Of a stretch of DNA of 6,046 nucleotides, positions 4,735 to 6,046 are shown in pieces (positions within the stretch are counted from its first letter, which is position 1; every line of letters starts with the position of its first letter). The position numbers and the translations under genes were made by a program. This DNA comes from Nodosilinea sp. BSH.14 (GTDB lineage: Bacteria; Cyanobacteriota; Cyanobacteriia; Phormidesmidales; Phormidesmidaceae). The notes under the pieces were generated by a model, which searched no databases, had not been told where the DNA came from, and worked only from the letters and a program-made list of their open reading frames with translations. Location of the stretch: assembly GCA_023264315.1 (NCBI GenBank), contig JALQST010000206.1:1-6046 (forward strand), in the 5' to 3' direction.

Positions 4735-6046
4735 CTAACGCCGCTGATTGTCTAAAATTTCCTGCACCTGCTCGCTGGGGGTATAGCGATAACCCCAAAC
4801 CGCTTGGTCTGAATCATCTAGAATTTGGGGGGTTAGCATAACCAAAACCTCAGTTCTGGTATTCGTTGTTGTTTGGCTCCTAAACAAGGCACCGATGATT
4901 GGGATATCGCCCAAAATAGGTACTCTATTGACATCTGTTCGGTCAGATTCTTGGATAATCCCGGTCAACAACAAGGTTTGCCCGTCTCGCATACGGATAG
5001 AACCAGAGGCGACTTCACGGGTGGCTAGAAGACCGATGACATTCGCCGCACCTGATGCGTTGATAGTTTGTGTCCCCGTTAAAGCCGTGATTCTGGGTGA
5101 TACGTTCAACGTAATGAAACCATTATCGTCAATACGCTCCACTTGAAGGTTCAAGGTCAAACCCGCAGGCTCCTTTTCAACTGTTGTGGTGATTACAGGT
5201 GGGGTACTCGCAGAGACCGTGGAGGTAATATTTGTTACTACTTCTTGAGTCAGATTAACAGAAGCAGTTTGCCCTTCTTGGACAATCAGAGTAGGATCCG
5301 TCAGGATTTTGCCGTTGCCCTGTGTTACTTGAGCCTGAATTTGAACTAAAATCTCAGACGGAATCGAAAAAAGTGAGGCAAGACTAGCGGAAGCAATTCC
5401 ACCCGGATTAATTGGAGAACTAGTCGGTGCAGGAGAACGTGTACCAAAGTTGATTACCCCAGCCCCACCCGTGTTCACAAGCCCGACATCGCCCACTGCC
5501 GTTGAAAAACTAGCGCCAAAGCGGTCAATAGCATTAAGGTTAATATCAACAATTTTGACATTAACCGCAACTTGACGACGACGTAGATCTAGTCGTCCTA
5601 AATACTCGCTAGCTAGTCCAACTAAATTCGTTTCACCAACTAGAGTAATGGAATTCAGCCGATCATCAGCAACGATTTGCAAACCTCTTAAGGGCTGGGC
5701 GACGGAACTATCATCTCCGGGATTATAGGTGAGGGGTTCAATCTCAAGGGTTGTAAACTCACGAGTGCTGATCAGAGTTGGGGTATCACCCTCACCTGGA
5801 ATGGTATTTCGCTCAATCTGTGTTCGATCTACTGCTCGAACAGCTTCCGCTCCGAGAGTAGCCAAGAACCCAGCTACAGTAATGGCATTTGCCTGATTTA
5901 ACCGTACGGTACGGCTTACAAGACTACGGGCACCAACAGGTAGTGATGGCCCTACGTAAATTGATCGTCCCACCTTATTCGCCTGTAAGCCAGAGACCCG
6001 CAGAACATGGTTAAACACATCCTGAACAGATTCATTTTCAATATCG
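4735..6046 (-). CDS. pilQ: Type IV pilus secretin PilQ, C-terminal part; 5' end cut by window edge
   Basis: PilQ forms the outer-membrane ring through which type IV pili extend, used for motility and DNA uptake. The visible 436 codons run from the right edge to TAG at 4735-4737; the frame stays open to the edge (DIENESVQDVFNHV), so the GTG at 6018 is internal. The first ~140 residues resemble secretin N-domains. They include a ring-forming segment, LQIVADDRLNSITLVGE, and RRQVAVNVKIVDIN. The secretin channel domain follows, with GNGKILTDPTLIVQEGQ and the C-terminal signature VPILGDIPIIGALFR to EVLVMLTPQIL (4923-4819). A signal peptide and AMIN domains would be upstream, outside the window. A GspD-type secretin is less likely given the cyanobacterial context. 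The gene is clearly lower in G+C (about 42-53% in lines counted by hand) than the genes to its left. A strong terminator follows it. Confidence 0.9.
   Translation of the reverse strand, partial: DIENESVQDVFNHVLRVSGLQANKVGRSIYVGPSLPVGARSLVSRTVRLNQANAITVAGFLATLGAEAVRAVDRTQIERNTIPGEGDTPTLISTREFTTLEIEPLTYNPGDDSSVAQPLRGLQIVADDRLNSITLVGETNLVGLASEYLGRLDLRRRQVAVNVKIVDINLNAIDRFGASFSTAVGDVGLVNTGGAGVINFGTRSPAPTSSPINPGGIASASLASLFSIPSEILVQIQAQVTQGNGKILTDPTLIVQEGQTASVNLTQEVVTNITSTVSASTPPVITTTVEKEPAGLTLNLQVERIDDNGFITLNVSPRITALTGTQTINASGAANVIGLLATREVASGSIRMRDGQTLLLTGIIQESDRTDVNRVPILGDIPIIGALFRSQTTTNTRTEVLVMLTPQILDDSDQAVWGYRYTPSEQVQEILDNQRR

Noticed and set aside
1..6046. HIP1 octamers (GCGATCGC), tRNA genes, insertion sequences
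   Set aside because: By eye I found no exact HIP1 site, no tRNA-like cloverleaf and no transposase or terminal inverted repeats. Absence of HIP1 in 6 kb is mildly notable but not diagnostic.

Overview
This window looks like chromosomal DNA of a cyanobacterium. The evidence is an almost textbook RpaB (Ycf27-type) response regulator, a cyanobacterial-type RadA, the plsX-fabH pair directly behind rpaB, a cyanobacterial PilQ-type secretin, and two families of short repeats known from cyanobacterial genomes (heptamer short tandem repeats, and a GTTGGGT/ACCCAAC palindrome). The radA-rpaB-plsX-fabH block is GC-rich (most 60-base lines counted by hand were 58-70% G+C), which suits a high-GC filamentous or Leptolyngbya-like lineage, but the genus cannot be fixed from this sequence.

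Layout: radA reads leftwards from 1479 and runs off the left edge, with only the last few dozen codons missing. A 254-base divergent intergenic region (1480-1733) carries the probable radA and rpaB promoters. Then rpaB (1734-2462), plsX (2502-3545) and fabH (3549-4598) read rightwards with gaps of 39 and 3 bases, probably as one transcription unit. A 136-base spacer (4599-4734) holds three consecutive hairpins. The last is a clean intrinsic terminator for the leftward gene pilQ (4735 to the right edge), whose 5' part lies outside the window.

Function: rpaB encodes the DNA-binding regulator that, with the kinase NblS/Hik33, controls light- and stress-responsive genes. PlsX makes acyl-phosphate for phospholipid synthesis and FabH starts each fatty acid chain, so the rightward unit links envelope lipid supply to a regulator gene. 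RadA is a recombination/branch-migration ATPase. PilQ is the outer-membrane channel of type IV pili and belongs to an unrelated module.

No new multi-gene system is visible. The most interesting signal is inside radA: a pyrimidine-rich block of two heptamer repeat families (943-1011 and flanks) sits in frame between the Walker A and Walker B regions. It encodes a roughly 55-residue charged, glycine-rich loop and puts a predicted G-quadruplex motif in the radA coding strand. Second is an apparent rearrangement junction at the end of fabH: an unusual 18-residue FabH tail, a palindromic repeat, a drop in G+C, and a secretin gene where cyanobacteria often have fabD.
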